Positions 15,912 through 25,124 of a stretch of 64,000 nt of DNA are shown one piece after another. Source of the stretch: Crossiella equi (GTDB lineage: Bacteria; Actinomycetota; Actinomycetes; Mycobacteriales; Pseudonocardiaceae); contig NZ_JAGIOO010000001.1 of NCBI RefSeq assembly GCF_017876755.1, positions 3,581,786 to 3,645,785 on the forward strand, given 5' to 3'. Positions within the stretch are counted from its first letter, which is position 1. Every line of letters starts with the position of its first letter. The notes beneath the pieces are model-generated. The model was not told the DNA's origin, ran no database searches, and saw only the letters and a program-made list of their open reading frames with translations. The position numbers and the translations under genes were made by a program.

Positions 15912-17021
15912 GTGACCGCAGCTGGCGGTGCGTCCCGCCGCAGCCCCCTGCACGCCGAGCACGTCCGCCTCGGCGCCCAGTTCACCGACTTCGCGGGCTG
16001 GTCCATGCCCCTGCGCTACGGCAGCGAGCTGGCCGAGCACAAGGTCGTGCGCGAGGCGGCCGGGCTGTTCGACCTCAGCCACATGGGTGAGATCCAGGTC
16101 AGCGGGCCCGAGGCCGGGCGGGTGCTGGACTACGCGCTGGTCGGCTCGATCGGCGCGCTCGCGGTGGGCCGGGCCCGGTACACCATGCTCGTGCACACCA
16201 ACGGCGGCGTGCTGGACGACCTGGTCGTCTACCGCCGGGCCGAGCGGGAGTTCCTGGTCGTCGCGAACGCCTCCAACGCCGCCGTGGTGCGCGCCCTGCT
16301 CAGCGAGCGCGCGCACGGCCTGGACGCGCTGGTGCTGGACCTGTCCGCGAGCACCGCGCTGATCGCGGTGCAGGGCCCGGTGTCGGCGGAGATCGTCACC
16401 ACCGTGACCGGCCAGGACCTCACCGACCTCAAGTACTACGCGGGCCGCCCCGCGGCGATCGCCGGGCACGAGGTGTTCCTGGCCCGCACCGGCTACACCG
16501 GCGAGGACGGCTTCGAGGTCTACGTGGCCGCCGAGCACGCGGGCACCGTGTGGCAGCGCATCGAGGAGGCCGGCACGCCGCTGGGCCTCAAGCCCGCCGG
16601 GCTGGCCTGCCGCGACACGCTGCGCCTGGAGGCGGGCATGCCGCTGTACGGCAACGAGCTGCACGTGGGCGTGACCCCGTTCGACGCCGGTCTGGGCCGG
16701 GTCGTGCGCTTCGACAAACTCGGCGACTTCGTCGGCCGCAAGGCCCTGGAGTCGCGCACCGAGACCACCCGCGCCCTGGTCGGCCTGGTCACCGACGGCC
16801 GCCGCAGCCCGCGCGCCGGGCACAAGGTGCACGGCGCGGACGGCGCGGTGATCGGCGAGGTGACCAGCGGCGCGCTCTCGCCGACCCTGGGGCACCCGGT
16901 GGCCATCGCCTACCTCGACCACGCGCACACCGCGGCCGGCACCGAGGTGCTCGTGGACGTGCGCGGTACCAGCGAGCCCGCCCGCGTGGTCGCCCTGCCG
17001 TTCTACAAGCGCTCCCGCTGA
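15912..17021 (+). CDS. gcvT: aminomethyltransferase, glycine cleavage T protein
   Basis: 369 residues, full length. It transfers the methylene group from the lipoyl arm of the H protein to tetrahydrofolate, releasing ammonia. Family blocks are plain: FTDFAGWSMPLRYG, GLFDLSHMGEI, the GEDGFEVY strand and LACRDTLRLEAGMPLYGNEL. The start is GTG at 15912 with AGGAG six bases upstream. It heads a gcvT-gcvH-glyA operon under the glycine riboswitch; gcvP is not in the window. Confidence 0.95.
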   Translation: MTAAGGASRRSPLHAEHVRLGAQFTDFAGWSMPLRYGSELAEHKVVREAAGLFDLSHMGEIQVSGPEAGRVLDYALVGSIGALAVGRARYTMLVHTNGGVLDDLVVYRRAEREFLVVANASNAAVVRALLSERAHGLDALVLDLSASTALIAVQGPVSAEIVTTVTGQDLTDLKYYAGRPAAIAGHEVFLARTGYTGEDGFEVYVAAEHAGTVWQRIEEAGTPLGLKPAGLACRDTLRLEAGMPLYGNELHVGVTPFDAGLGRVVRFDKLGDFVGRKALESRTETTRALVGLVTDGRRSPRAGHKVHGADGAVIGEVTSGALSPTLGHPVAIAYLDHAHTAAGTEVLVDVRGTSEPARVVALPFYKRSR

Positions 17022-17054
17022 CCTGCGAAGACTTCCCCGAAAGGCGGCCTGGCC

Positions 17055-17426
17055 GTGTCCGTGCCCCGTGAACTGAACTACACCGGCGACCACGAGTGGA
17101 TCACCCAGGGGGAGGTGGCCACGGTCGGTGTCACCGCCTACGCCGCCGAGGCCCTCGGTGACGTGGTGTTCGTCCAGCTGCCTGAGGTGGGGGCGGTGGT
17201 GAGCGCCGGAGAGGCGTGCGGTGAGATCGAGTCCACCAAGTCGGTCAGCGACCTGCTGGCCCCGGTCTCCGGAACCGTGACCGAGGTCAACCAGGCGGTG
17301 GCCGACGATCCGGCGTTGGTGAACTCCGACCCGTTCGGAGCCGGGTGGCTGATCAAGATCAACCGCGCGGGTTCGGACGGGGAGCTGCTCACGCCGGAGC
17401 AGTACGACGAGCTGACCGCAGGCTGA
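17055..17426 (+). CDS. gcvH: glycine cleavage system H protein
   Basis: 123 residues. The lipoyl-carrying protein of the glycine cleavage system. The attachment Lys62 lies in [18 protein letters not shown]; residues around GDHEW and FGAGWLIKI are typical. It lies 33 bases after gcvT with its own AAGGCGG-like ribosome site. Confidence 0.96.
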   Translation: MSVPRELNYTGDHEWITQGEVATVGVTAYAAEALGDVVFVQLPEVGAVVSAGEACGEIESTKSVSDLLAPVSGTVTEVNQAVADDPALVNSDPFGAGWLIKINRAGSDGELLTPEQYDELTAG

Positions 17427-17439
17427 AAGGGATCGTGCC

Positions 17440-18690
17440 ATGTCCTCGCTGGACACCCCGCTCGCCCAGATCGACCCGGAGATCGCCGAGGTCCTGGGCG
17501 CCGAGCTCCGCCGCCAGCAGTCGACCCTGGAGATGATCGCCTCCGAGAACTTCGCCCCGGTGGGCGTGCTGGAGGCCCAGGGCTCGGTGCTGACCAACAA
17601 GTACGCCGAGGGCTACCCGGGCAAGCGCTACTACGGCGGCTGCGAGCACGTCGACGTCTCGGAGCGCCTGGCCATCGAGCGAGTGAAGACCCTCTTCGGC
17701 GCCGAGCACGCCAACGTGCAGCCCCACTCGGGCGCGCAGGCCAACGCGGCGGTCATGCACGCGCTGCTCACCCCGGGCGACAAGATCCTGGGCCTGGAGC
17801 TGGCGCACGGCGGCCACCTCACCCACGGCATGCGCATCAACTTCTCCGGCAAGCTCTACGACGTGGCCGCCTACCAGGTCCGCGAGGACACCGGCCTCAT
17901 CGACATGGCCGAGGTCGAGCGCCTGGCCAAGGAGCACCGCCCGAAGCTGATCCTGGCCGGTTGGTCGGCCTACCCGCGTCAGCTGGACTTCGCCGAGTTC
18001 CGCCGCATCGCCGACGAGGTCGGCGCCTACCTGATGGTGGACATGGCCCACTTCGCGGGCCTGGTGGCCGCGGGCCTGCACCCCAGCCCGGTCCCGCACG
18101 CGCACGTGGTCACCACGACCACCCACAAGACGCTGGGCGGCCCGCGCGGCGGCACCATCCTGACCACCGCCGAGTTCCAGAAGAAGATCGACAGCGCGGT
18201 CTTCCCGGGCCAGCAGGGCGGTCCCCTGGAGCACGTGATCGCGGCCAAGGCGGTGGCCTTCAAGATCGCCGCCACCGAGGAGTTCGCGGAGCGCCAGCGC
18301 CGCACCCTCTCCGGCGCCAAGATCCTGGCGCAGACCCTGGTCGAGGCCGGGGGCGGCGTGAACGTGCTGACCGGCGGCACCGACGTGCACCTGGTGCTGG
18401 CCGACCTGCGCGACCACGAGCTGGACGGCAAGCAGGCCGAGGCCCGCCTGCACGAGGTCGGCATCACGGTCAACCGCAACGCGGTCCCGTTCGACCCGCG
18501 TCCCCCGATGGTCACCTCGGGCCTGCGCATCGGCACCCCGGCGCTGGCCACCCGCGGTTTCCAGGACGAGGACTTCACCGAGGTCTCCGACGTGATCGCC
18601 CAGGCCCTGGCGTCGAGCTTCGACGCGGACGCCCTGCGCAAGCGCGTCACCACGCTGGCGGAGAAGTTCCCGCTGTACCCGAACCTGTGA
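17440..18690 (+). CDS. glyA: serine hydroxymethyltransferase
   Basis: 416 residues, full length. It interconverts serine and glycine with tetrahydrofolate using pyridoxal phosphate. The cofactor Lys230 sits in [14 protein letters not shown]; the N-terminal block [12 protein letters not shown] and [15 protein letters not shown] are unmistakable. It starts 13 bases after gcvH with a GAAAGG site. Placed with gcvT and gcvH behind a glycine riboswitch, it lets the cell turn excess glycine into serine and one-carbon units. Confidence 0.97.
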   Translation: MSSLDTPLAQIDPEIAEVLGAELRRQQSTLEMIASENFAPVGVLEAQGSVLTNKYAEGYPGKRYYGGCEHVDVSERLAIERVKTLFGAEHANVQPHSGAQANAAVMHALLTPGDKILGLELAHGGHLTHGMRINFSGKLYDVAAYQVREDTGLIDMAEVERLAKEHRPKLILAGWSAYPRQLDFAEFRRIADEVGAYLMVDMAHFAGLVAAGLHPSPVPHAHVVTTTTHKTLGGPRGGTILTTAEFQKKIDSAVFPGQQGGPLEHVIAAKAVAFKIAATEEFAERQRRTLSGAKILAQTLVEAGGGVNVLTGGTDVHLVLADLRDHELDGKQAEARLHEVGITVNRNAVPFDPRPPMVTSGLRIGTPALATRGFQDEDFTEVSDVIAQALASSFDADALRKRVTTLAEKFPLYPNL

Positions 18691-18711
18691 GCTGAGCCAG
18701 AGCACAAAAGC

Positions 18712-18746
18712 GGCGGCCATCGCGAGTCACTCTCGCGATGGCCGCC
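18712..18746. terminator. bidirectional terminator after glyA
   Basis: A perfect 15-base stem (18712-18726 with 18732-18746) and a five-base loop. It lies just after the glyA stop and just past the convergent small membrane gene. Confidence 0.8.
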
Positions 18747-18766
18747 GTGGTGTTGGTCGGTGGTGG

Positions 18767-18991
18767 TCAGGCGGCGACGGCCCCGGCCCGCGAGCGGGCG
18801 GTCTCCCGGGCGGCCGTGGCACCGGCGCGCACTTTCTGGCGGGTGACCCGGGCGGCCCGCGTGGCCCGCACCCGGGCCCGGTTCGCGCCGGTCACGTTCC
18901 CCTGCCCGTCGACCACGGCGGGGAGGACCATCAGCGCCAGCATCACCAGGGCGAGCACCGCGCCGGTCCAGGTCAACGCCATCTCCAACAT
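18767..18991 (-). CDS. small single-pass membrane protein with basic tail
   Basis: 74 residues: one hydrophobic helix (about 5-26) followed by a ~45-residue Arg/Ala-rich, strongly basic tail. The ATG at 18991 is chosen because GAAGGAGACCACG precedes it; the open frame upstream lacks a ribosome site. I do not recognise a family. The basic tail would lie in the cytoplasm by the positive-inside rule and could touch nucleic acid or anionic lipid; that is speculation. Confidence 0.65.
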   Translation of the reverse strand: MLEMALTWTGAVLALVMLALMVLPAVVDGQGNVTGANRARVRATRAARVTRQKVRAGATAARETARSRAGAVAA

Positions 18992-19083
18992 CGTGGTCTC
19001 CTTCGGTTCGCTCTCTGTCCTGGAACCAGAATGCCTCGTTGACCAGGGCTTTCGGATCGACCGAACGACCACTGTGGACTCCC

Positions 19084-19115
19084 CCGATCGGCCAGGAAAC
19101 GACCTGGCCGATCGG
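19084..19115. terminator. inverted repeat after the FtsX-type permease
   Basis: CCGATCGGCCAGG (19084-19096) is matched by its reverse complement at 19103-19115 with a six-base AAACGA loop. The right arm overlaps a 12-base palindrome GGCCGATCGGCC (19106-19117). It lies past the permease stop in that gene's direction. Confidence 0.6.
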
Positions 19116-19132
19116 CCGAGGGGGAAAAACCC

Positions 19133-21373
19133 CTACTCGTCGGCGTAGGCCTGGGGGGAGATCCGGCGCAGCAGGGGCCCGCAGGCCGAGGCCGCGAGCA
19201 GCGCGACCCCGAAGCCGACGATGAGCGGGGCAGCCAGCCAGATGTTCAGCGTCAGGGGTGCCCCGGCCAGCGGCATCAGGGATGCCCCCACCAGGGTCCC
19301 GGCCAGGCCCGCCCCGATCGTGGCCACCAGGGACGGCAGGGCCGCCTCGGTGCGCAGCGCCCGGGCCAGCACCCGCACGGGAGTGCCCGCCGCGATGAGG
19401 GCCGCCAGCGTGCGCCGCCGGTCGACCACCGCGCCCGCCGCCGTGATGGCCGCGCTGATGCCGCCCAGCAGCCCGGCGATGAGCAGCCCGATCACCGCGA
19501 TCCGCCGCATGTCGGTGACCTGCATGTCGTCGTGGGACTGGAAGGTGTCCAGCGACAGCACCTGGCCGCCCGGGGTCTGGCGGATCAGCAGCGTCCGGAT
19601 GAGCTCCTGGTTGGCCGGGGTGGCACCCGCGGTCAGCGTGAACCGGCCCAGCTGCGCGCCCCGGGGCAGCAGCGCCGGGTCGACGATGATGACCCCGTTG
19701 GCCTTGGCGGTGTCCCCGGCCATCCGGTGCACCGGCACGTCCGCGAGCGGGGTGGTGTACTCGTCCTGGTTGCCGTAGGTGGCGAGGGAGAGCGCGCCGG
19801 TGGGCTGGCGCTGGTCGCGGCCGACCCAGATCCCGGGCGCCTTGCCCTCGCACGGGCCGAGGTCGACCCACAGCAGGTCCTTGGCCTCCGCGCAGGTCAT
19901 CAGCAGCACGGACTCCCGCTCCTGCCGCCCGGCCTCGATCAGCGAGCCCTGGGCGGACAGCCCGACCGGGGTGTTGACCCCGCGCACCGCGAGCTCGCGC
20001 CGCAGCCCCTCGGCCGCCTTGGCCGCGTTCTCCGCCGTCGTGGTCGAGTACAGCAGCCCCTCCTTCCACGGCGACCAGGTCCGCGCCTGCACCTTGCTCT
20101 CCAGCGAGGGCAGCACGGTCAGCGCCAGGCACCCGGCGAACACCGCGAGCACCACACCGGAGGCCGCCCGGTAGGCCGCCTTCGGGTCATCGCGCAGCCG
20201 CCGTCCGGCCAGCAGCGTGGACGGCCGCCGCCACACCTTGGTGAACACCCGGCCGACCACCGCGGTCATCCACGGCCCGACCACCGCCGAGGCCAGCGCG
20301 ATCGCGGCCAGCGCACCCACCAGCACGCTGATCGCCCCGGTCTGCGTGGCCATGGACAGCCCGCCCACGAACGCGAGCGCCGCACCGACCAGCACCAGCA
20401 GCCGCCACGCGCTGGGTGCCTTCGTGCTCTGCTGCTGCGCGGCGCCCAGCGGCTGGGTCAGCACCCGGCGCAGCCCGAACACGGCCGCCCCGACCACGAG
20501 CAGCGGGGCGCCGACCGCGATGCCGAGCGTGAGCGCCCAGCCGGGCTCCAGGTCGGCCGGGAACCAGGTCCCGCCGTCCCAGGGCAGCTGGCTGCTGGCC
20601 TGCCGGGCCAGCGGTCCGAGCAGCAGGCCGAGCGCGGTGCCGAGCACGGCGGCCAGCGCGATCTCCACCACTGTCACCCCGACCACCTGCCCGGGGGTGG
20701 CCCCGGCCAGGCGCAGCGCGGCCAGGCGCCGTTCCCGGCGGGCCGCGGTCAGCCGGGCCGAGGAGGCGATCAGCACCAGGCTGGGCACCACCAGTACGAC
20801 CAGGCCGACCTGCGACAACAGCAGCAGGAGGAAGTCCGGTCGCACGTCGGCGCGCGCGACCAGCCCGGCGGCGGGCCGCCCGAACTGGGCCAGCGCGGCC
20901 TGGCCGTGCCCGACCACGGCGACCAGCTCGTCCGGGTAGACCAGCGCGTTGTCGCCGAGCTCGCCGATCACGGTGCCGGGGAAGCGCAGTGCCAGGTGGT
21001 CGGCGGGCAGCTGCTTGGCCAGCGCGGCCAGCGCGGGCGAGAGCAGCACCTCGCCCTCCTTGGGCACACGCACCAGGCCGGGCGCCACCGGCGGATTCGC
21101 CACCAGCGCCGCGACGTCCACGCGGGTGATGGTGCGGTCCCGCACGCGGTCCTCGCCCTTGCTGAGCAGGATCCCGGCGCGGTCCGGGTCCTCCACGCGC
21201 GCGGGCGTGCGCCAGGCCTCGTGCTGGGCGCGCGCGTCCAGCGCCCCCGGCACCGCGGCCAGCCAGGACACCAGCGTGACCGCGATGGCCACGCCCAGCA
21301 GGACGAACACCGCCGACAGCACGCTGCGGCGGTCCCCCCGGATGACCCGGAGGCCGAGCTGGAACGAGTTCAC
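19133..21373 (-). CDS. FtsX-type ABC transporter permease, large two-module form
   Basis: 746 residues. An N-terminal membrane helix (about 17-39), an outside domain, a three-helix FtsX module, then a second module with another outside domain (two Cys in TCAEAKDLLWVDLGPCEG) and three C-terminal helices. This is the large bacitracin/lantibiotic-type or lipoprotein-release-type permease architecture. GTG at 21373 overlaps the ATPase stop (GTGA). With its ATPase it is divergent from a NarL-type two-component system, an arrangement common for peptide-antibiotic sensing and resistance. The substrate is not known. Confidence 0.85.
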   Translation of the reverse strand: MNSFQLGLRVIRGDRRSVLSAVFVLLGVAIAVTLVSWLAAVPGALDARAQHEAWRTPARVEDPDRAGILLSKGEDRVRDRTITRVDVAALVANPPVAPGLVRVPKEGEVLLSPALAALAKQLPADHLALRFPGTVIGELGDNALVYPDELVAVVGHGQAALAQFGRPAAGLVARADVRPDFLLLLLSQVGLVVLVVPSLVLIASSARLTAARRERRLAALRLAGATPGQVVGVTVVEIALAAVLGTALGLLLGPLARQASSQLPWDGGTWFPADLEPGWALTLGIAVGAPLLVVGAAVFGLRRVLTQPLGAAQQQSTKAPSAWRLLVLVGAALAFVGGLSMATQTGAISVLVGALAAIALASAVVGPWMTAVVGRVFTKVWRRPSTLLAGRRLRDDPKAAYRAASGVVLAVFAGCLALTVLPSLESKVQARTWSPWKEGLLYSTTTAENAAKAAEGLRRELAVRGVNTPVGLSAQGSLIEAGRQERESVLLMTCAEAKDLLWVDLGPCEGKAPGIWVGRDQRQPTGALSLATYGNQDEYTTPLADVPVHRMAGDTAKANGVIIVDPALLPRGAQLGRFTLTAGATPANQELIRTLLIRQTPGGQVLSLDTFQSHDDMQVTDMRRIAVIGLLIAGLLGGISAAITAAGAVVDRRRTLAALIAAGTPVRVLARALRTEAALPSLVATIGAGLAGTLVGASLMPLAGAPLTLNIWLAAPLIVGFGVALLAASACGPLLRRISPQAYADE

Positions 21374-22065
21374 GCCGCGACCCGCCTCGCGATCAGCCCG
21401 TCCCGGATCTCCACCACGCGCTCGGCGCGGGCGGCCACGGTCGGGTCGTGCGTCACGATCACCACGGCCGCGCCGGAGTCCTTGGCGGAGCTCAGCAGGG
21501 CGGTGATGGTCTCGTCGGAGGTGCGCGAGTCCAGGGCGCCGGTCGGCTCGTCGGCGAAGATCACCCGGGGCCGGTGCGCGAGCGCGCGGGCGATGGCCAC
21601 CCGCTGGGCCTGGCCGCCGGAGAGCTCGCCGGGCCGCCTGCCCTCCATGCCGGTCAGCCCGAGCCGGCCCAGCCACTCCCGCCCGGAGCGCAGGGCCTCC
21701 TCCTTGGGCGTGCCGGCCAGCAGCATGGGCAGCGCGGCGTTCTCCTCCGCGGTCAGCTCGCCGACCAGCATGCCCGCCTGGAAGACGAAGCCGAAGGAGG
21801 AGCGGCGGAGCTTGCTGCGCTCGGTCTCGTTGAACTGGTCGATGCGCTGGCCGTCCAGCATCACCACGCCGTCGTCGGCGGGCAGGATCCCGGCCAGCAC
21901 GTGTAGGAGCGTCGACTTGCCCGACCCGGACGGACCGATGATCGCGACCACCTCGCCGGGCGCGATCGAGATGTCCACACCGGCCAGCGCGTGCGTCTGG
22001 CCGTACCGCTTGATCAGGTGGTGGCCGGTGAGCACCGGCTGCGCGCCGTATCCCGGAACCGTCAA
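21370..22065 (-). CDS. ABC transporter ATP-binding protein (FtsX partner)
   Basis: 231 residues from the proposed start. Walker A is GPSGSGKST, the signature LSGGQ, Walker B VIFADEP and the switch His VTHDP; all intact. The start is a TTG at 22065: GAGGAGG lies five bases upstream, while the longer frame back to 22122 has no good site. It is coupled to the permease by GTGA. It belongs to the LolD/MacB-like class. Confidence 0.88.
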   Translation of the reverse strand: MTVPGYGAQPVLTGHHLIKRYGQTHALAGVDISIAPGEVVAIIGPSGSGKSTLLHVLAGILPADDGVVMLDGQRIDQFNETERSKLRRSSFGFVFQAGMLVGELTAEENAALPMLLAGTPKEEALRSGREWLGRLGLTGMEGRRPGELSGGQAQRVAIARALAHRPRVIFADEPTGALDSRTSDETITALLSSAKDSGAAVVIVTHDPTVAARAERVVEIRDGLIARRVAA

Positions 22066-22140
22066 CGTGTCCTCCTCGGTGGAACTGACACGCACACAGT
22101 CGTGGAATCCGGCGCGGGTCACTTCGGCCAGCGGGCCGCC

Positions 22141-22197
22141 GCTGAGGCGTCTTCCTCAGCCGATCGGCCGACACGCGCCCTGGCCACCCGGCTGAGG
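22141..22197. promoter_or_regulatory. inverted and direct GCTGAGG half-sites in divergent promoter
   Basis: GCTGAGG (22141-22147) faces its reverse complement at 22154-22160 across six bases, and a third copy lies at 22191-22197. A GCCGATCGGC palindrome (22159-22168) abuts them. The site lies between the ABC operon and its two-component system and is a candidate response-regulator binding region. Confidence 0.45.
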
Positions 22198-22218
22198 TGC
22201 GGACGCGGCGCGACCACG

Positions 22219-22224
22219 TACGGT
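22219..22224 (+). promoter_or_regulatory. -10 hexamer, probable leaderless start of the NarL-type kinase
   Basis: TACGGT lies eight bases before the GTG at 22233 with no ribosome site between; the gap spans the palindrome TCCACTGTGGA. Confidence 0.35.
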
Positions 22225-22232
22225 GTTCCACT

Positions 22233-23429
22233 GTGGACACGACGTTGACCGCCTGGCGTCCCCTCCTGCGGCGCCAGTGGCCGATCGCGGCCGCGCTCGG
22301 GTTCATGCTGCTCGTCGAGGTGGGCAGTATCGGCGGGTCCGGGGACAGCCGTGTGCTCGCCCTGGCCTGGCTGGCCGACGCGATGCTCGCGCTGATCGCC
22401 GTGGTGGCGCCGAGGCGACCGGTGGAGGCCTCGGTGCTGGCCGCCTTCACCATGTGCTTCCTGACCGTGGGCCTGGGCATCACCCGCACCAACCACTGGG
22501 ACGTCGTCTCCGGCATGGGTCCGGTGGAGACCGCGGCGGGCATGGCGCTCATCGCCACCGCCGTGCGCCAGGCCGCGCCACCGCGTTCGACTCTCGCGGT
22601 CAGCGCGATCCTGTTCGCGGGCATCTTCTCCGGGGTGGCCCGGCCCGGCGGCGGGCTCTTCGACAGCCTGTCCACCGTCGCGCTGCCCGGCATGCTGCTG
22701 CTGCTCTCCATCGGCACCGGCATCTACTTCCGCGCCCGGGACGGCGACCGGGCGCGTTCGGTGACCGCCGCGGTGTCCTCGGCGCAGCAGGACGAACGGC
22801 TCGCGCTGGCCCGCGAGCTGCACGACGTGGTGGCCCACCACGTGACCGGCATCGTGGTGCAGGCGCAGGCCGCGCAGGTGGTGGCCGAACAGGACCCGGC
22901 CGCCGCGCAGCGCGTGCTGCCCTACATCGAGAAGGCGGGCTCGGAGGCGCTGGCCGCGATGCGCTCGCTGGTCAGCAGCCTGCGCGACACGCACGCGGTG
23001 GGCGAGGTGGGCGCCAGCGACGCGGCCACCACCGACCCGGTCGCGGACATCCACAAGGTGGTCGAGGACGCGCGGGCGGCCGGGCTGCCGGTGCAGCTGA
23101 CCCTGGACCTGCCCCGGACGCTGTCGGTGGGCCTGGCCCGCTCGGTGCTGCGGGTGGTGCAGGAGTCGTTGACCAACACGCAGAAGCACGCGGTCGGGCT
23201 GCGCGCCGTGCGGGTGTCGGTGAGCACCGCCGACGACATGGTGCACGTCCGGGTCACCGACGACGGCAAGGGGTCCTCCGCCGCACCCGCCGGTGGTTCG
23301 GGGGGCTACGGTCTGGTCGGAATGCGGGAACGGGTTGAGCTGCTGGGCGGCCGTTTCAACGCCGGGCCGAAGCTGTCCGGCGGTTGGGAGGTCCACGCCT
23401 GGCTGCCGGTGCAGGAGGCAACGCGGTGA
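22233..23429 (+). CDS. NarL-type sensor histidine kinase
   Basis: 398 residues. Five to six membrane helices fill the N-terminal ~165 residues with almost no outside loop. A HisKA_3 dimerisation region follows, ARELHDVVAHHVTGIVVQ with His197, then a HATPase domain (VVQESLTNTQKHA and GYGLVGMRERV). A membrane-embedded sensor of this type often monitors the membrane or an adjacent transporter. It is coupled to the response regulator by GTGA and is divergent from the FtsX-type ABC operon. Confidence 0.9.
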   Translation: MDTTLTAWRPLLRRQWPIAAALGFMLLVEVGSIGGSGDSRVLALAWLADAMLALIAVVAPRRPVEASVLAAFTMCFLTVGLGITRTNHWDVVSGMGPVETAAGMALIATAVRQAAPPRSTLAVSAILFAGIFSGVARPGGGLFDSLSTVALPGMLLLLSIGTGIYFRARDGDRARSVTAAVSSAQQDERLALARELHDVVAHHVTGIVVQAQAAQVVAEQDPAAAQRVLPYIEKAGSEALAAMRSLVSSLRDTHAVGEVGASDAATTDPVADIHKVVEDARAAGLPVQLTLDLPRTLSVGLARSVLRVVQESLTNTQKHAVGLRAVRVSVSTADDMVHVRVTDDGKGSSAAPAGGSGGYGLVGMRERVELLGGRFNAGPKLSGGWEVHAWLPVQEATR

Positions 23430-24085
23430 CGATTCGGGTCTTGATCGCCGACGACCAGGAGATGGTGCGCGTCGGGTTCCGGATGATCCTGGAGGCCCAG
23501 CCGGACATCGAGGTCGTCGCCGACGTGCCGGACGGCATCAGCGCGGTGCAGCAGGCCAGGGCGCTGCGCCCGGACGTGTGCCTGATGGACATCCGCATGC
23601 CCGGCATCGACGGGCTCGAGGTCACCAAGCAGCTGTGCGGCCCGGGCGTGACCGACCCGATCAAGGTGGTCGTGGTGACCACGTTCGACCTCGACGAGTA
23701 CGTGCACACCGCGCTCGGCTACGGCGCCAGCGGCTTCCTGCTCAAGGACGCGGGCCCGGCGCTGCTGGTGGAGGCGGTGCGGGCGGCGGTGCGCGGGGAC
23801 GCGCTGATCTCCCCGCAGATCACCGTGCGCATGCTGGAGCACTTCAACAAGCCCGCCGGGGCCAAGCCGAAGTCGGAGGAGCCCTCCGAACCGCTGACCG
23901 AGCGCGAGATGGACGTGGTGCGCGCGGCCGCGCGCGGGCTGACCAACACCGAGATCGGCGCGGAGCTGTTCCTGTCGCTGTCCACGGTGAAGACGCACCT
24001 GGCCTCGGTGCAGGCCAAGCTCGGCGCCCGCAACCGCGTGGAGATCGCGGCCTGGGCCTGGCGCTCGGGCCTGCTCATCGAGTGA
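23426..24085 (+). CDS. NarL/LuxR-type response regulator
   Basis: 219 residues. Receiver domain with IADDQ (7-11), phospho-acceptor Asp55 (LMDIRMPG) and Lys in LLKDA, then a LuxR-type helix-turn-helix (LTEREMDVVRAAARGLTNTE to STVKTHLASVQAKLG). Starts at GTG 23426 within the kinase stop. Its last 11 bases overlap the end of the convergent TetR-family gene. Confidence 0.92.
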   Translation: MTIRVLIADDQEMVRVGFRMILEAQPDIEVVADVPDGISAVQQARALRPDVCLMDIRMPGIDGLEVTKQLCGPGVTDPIKVVVVTTFDLDEYVHTALGYGASGFLLKDAGPALLVEAVRAAVRGDALISPQITVRMLEHFNKPAGAKPKSEEPSEPLTEREMDVVRAAARGLTNTEIGAELFLSLSTVKTHLASVQAKLGARNRVEIAAWAWRSGLLIE

Positions 24086-25040
24086 GCGCGTAACCCGCAC
24101 CCGCCCCGTCCGCGCGGGCGGTCACCCGCCCGCCGGACACCCGCACCGCGGTCTCCTCGGCGTGCACGCCCAGCCGGTCGGCCAGGGCCGCGCCGCCCGC
24201 GTCGCACAGCACGCTCACCCGCGAGCCCCGGGCCCCGGCCGCGCGCAGGTCGTGCCCGAACCCGGCCAGGACGAGCCCGGCGAGCAGCCGCAGCTCGGGT
24301 GAGGCCAGCCCGCCCAGCACCACGGTGACCGGCTCGCCGGTGCCGCGCACCAGGTCGGCCACCGCGCCCAGCCGCCGAGGGCCGGGGAAGACCAGCAGCG
24401 CGCGCTGGTTCAGCTCGACCAGCCCGGCGTGCACCGCGCAGCTGGCGAGGGTGTCCGGCCAGGGCTGGTCCACGGGCGTGACCGGGGGCAGCCCGGCCGG
24501 TGGCCGCCACGGGTCCTCGACGTCCAGGTCGGCCAGCTGCCCGCAGGCCCGCACCACCGCGTCCCGGGGCAGGAAGTCCGGGGCGAGCCCGGCCAGCTGG
24601 CCCGCACCGTGCAGCGCGGTGAGCGCGAGCCGCGCCCGCACCTCGCCGACCAGCTCGCCGAGCAGCACCGACTGGACCTCCAGCAGCTGCGCGTAGACGC
24701 CGCGGGTGTCCTCTTCGGCCAGCACCTCGCCCACCAGCTCGGGGTTGGTGCTGTGCGCCAGCCAGGACCGGGCGAACGCGGCCAGCACACCGCGCGGGGT
24801 GCCGTCGCCCGGTTCGACCGGGGCCCTCGGGCTGAAGGCGGCGTCGGCCAGCACCGCGAAGTACAGCGCCCGCTTGCCGGGGAAGTTGGAGTAGACCGCG
24901 CCCCTGGTGAGCCCGGCGCGCTCGGCGATCTCGTCGATCTTGGCGTCCCGGTACCCGCGCTCGGCGAACTCCGCGCGGGCCGCGTGGAGGACCCTCGCGC
25001 GGTTCTGCTCCTGGAGCTCGGCCCTGGTCAGTCTGGCCAC
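24075..25040 (-). CDS. TetR-family transcriptional regulator with long C-terminal domain
   Basis: 321 residues. The N-terminal ~60 residues are a TetR helix-turn-helix (RVLHAARAEFAERGYRDAKIDEI and LTRGAVYSNFPGKRAL). The remaining ~250 residues are longer than usual for the family and include a low-hydrophobicity half with no match I recognise. The start at GTG 25040 is supported by TAGGGT seven bases upstream (leaderless layout). It is divergent from the prolyl oligopeptidase gene, and palindromes between the two are candidate operators. Confidence 0.85.
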   Translation of the reverse strand: MARLTRAELQEQNRARVLHAARAEFAERGYRDAKIDEIAERAGLTRGAVYSNFPGKRALYFAVLADAAFSPRAPVEPGDGTPRGVLAAFARSWLAHSTNPELVGEVLAEEDTRGVYAQLLEVQSVLLGELVGEVRARLALTALHGAGQLAGLAPDFLPRDAVVRACGQLADLDVEDPWRPPAGLPPVTPVDQPWPDTLASCAVHAGLVELNQRALLVFPGPRRLGAVADLVRGTGEPVTVVLGGLASPELRLLAGLVLAGFGHDLRAAGARGSRVSVLCDAGGAALADRLGVHAEETAVRVSGGRVTARADGAGAGYALTR

Positions 25041-25047
25041 TTGACAG

Positions 25048-25053
25048 ACCCTA
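25048..25053 (-). promoter_or_regulatory. -10 hexamer, leaderless start of the TetR-family gene
   Basis: TAGGGT on the minus strand, seven bases before the GTG at 25040. Confidence 0.45.
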
Positions 25054-25076
25054 TCCACTCAACGAAATACTCTCAC

Positions 25077-25096
25077 CATCCGGATGATGCCATCAT
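25077..25096. promoter_or_regulatory. overlapping palindromes, candidate TetR operator
   Basis: CATCCGGATG (25077-25086) and ATGATG-C-CATCAT (25084-25096) are perfect palindromes overlapping by three bases, in the gap between the TetR-family gene and the peptidase. Confidence 0.45.
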
Positions 25097-25124
25097 TCGA
25101 AATATTCCGGAAGCGGGGAGAGAC

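Noticed and set aside
19133-22723. A 1196-residue open frame on the - strand
   Set aside because: Only the part from 21373 down is the permease; the upstream part overlaps the ATPase and kinase in another frame and has no similarity.
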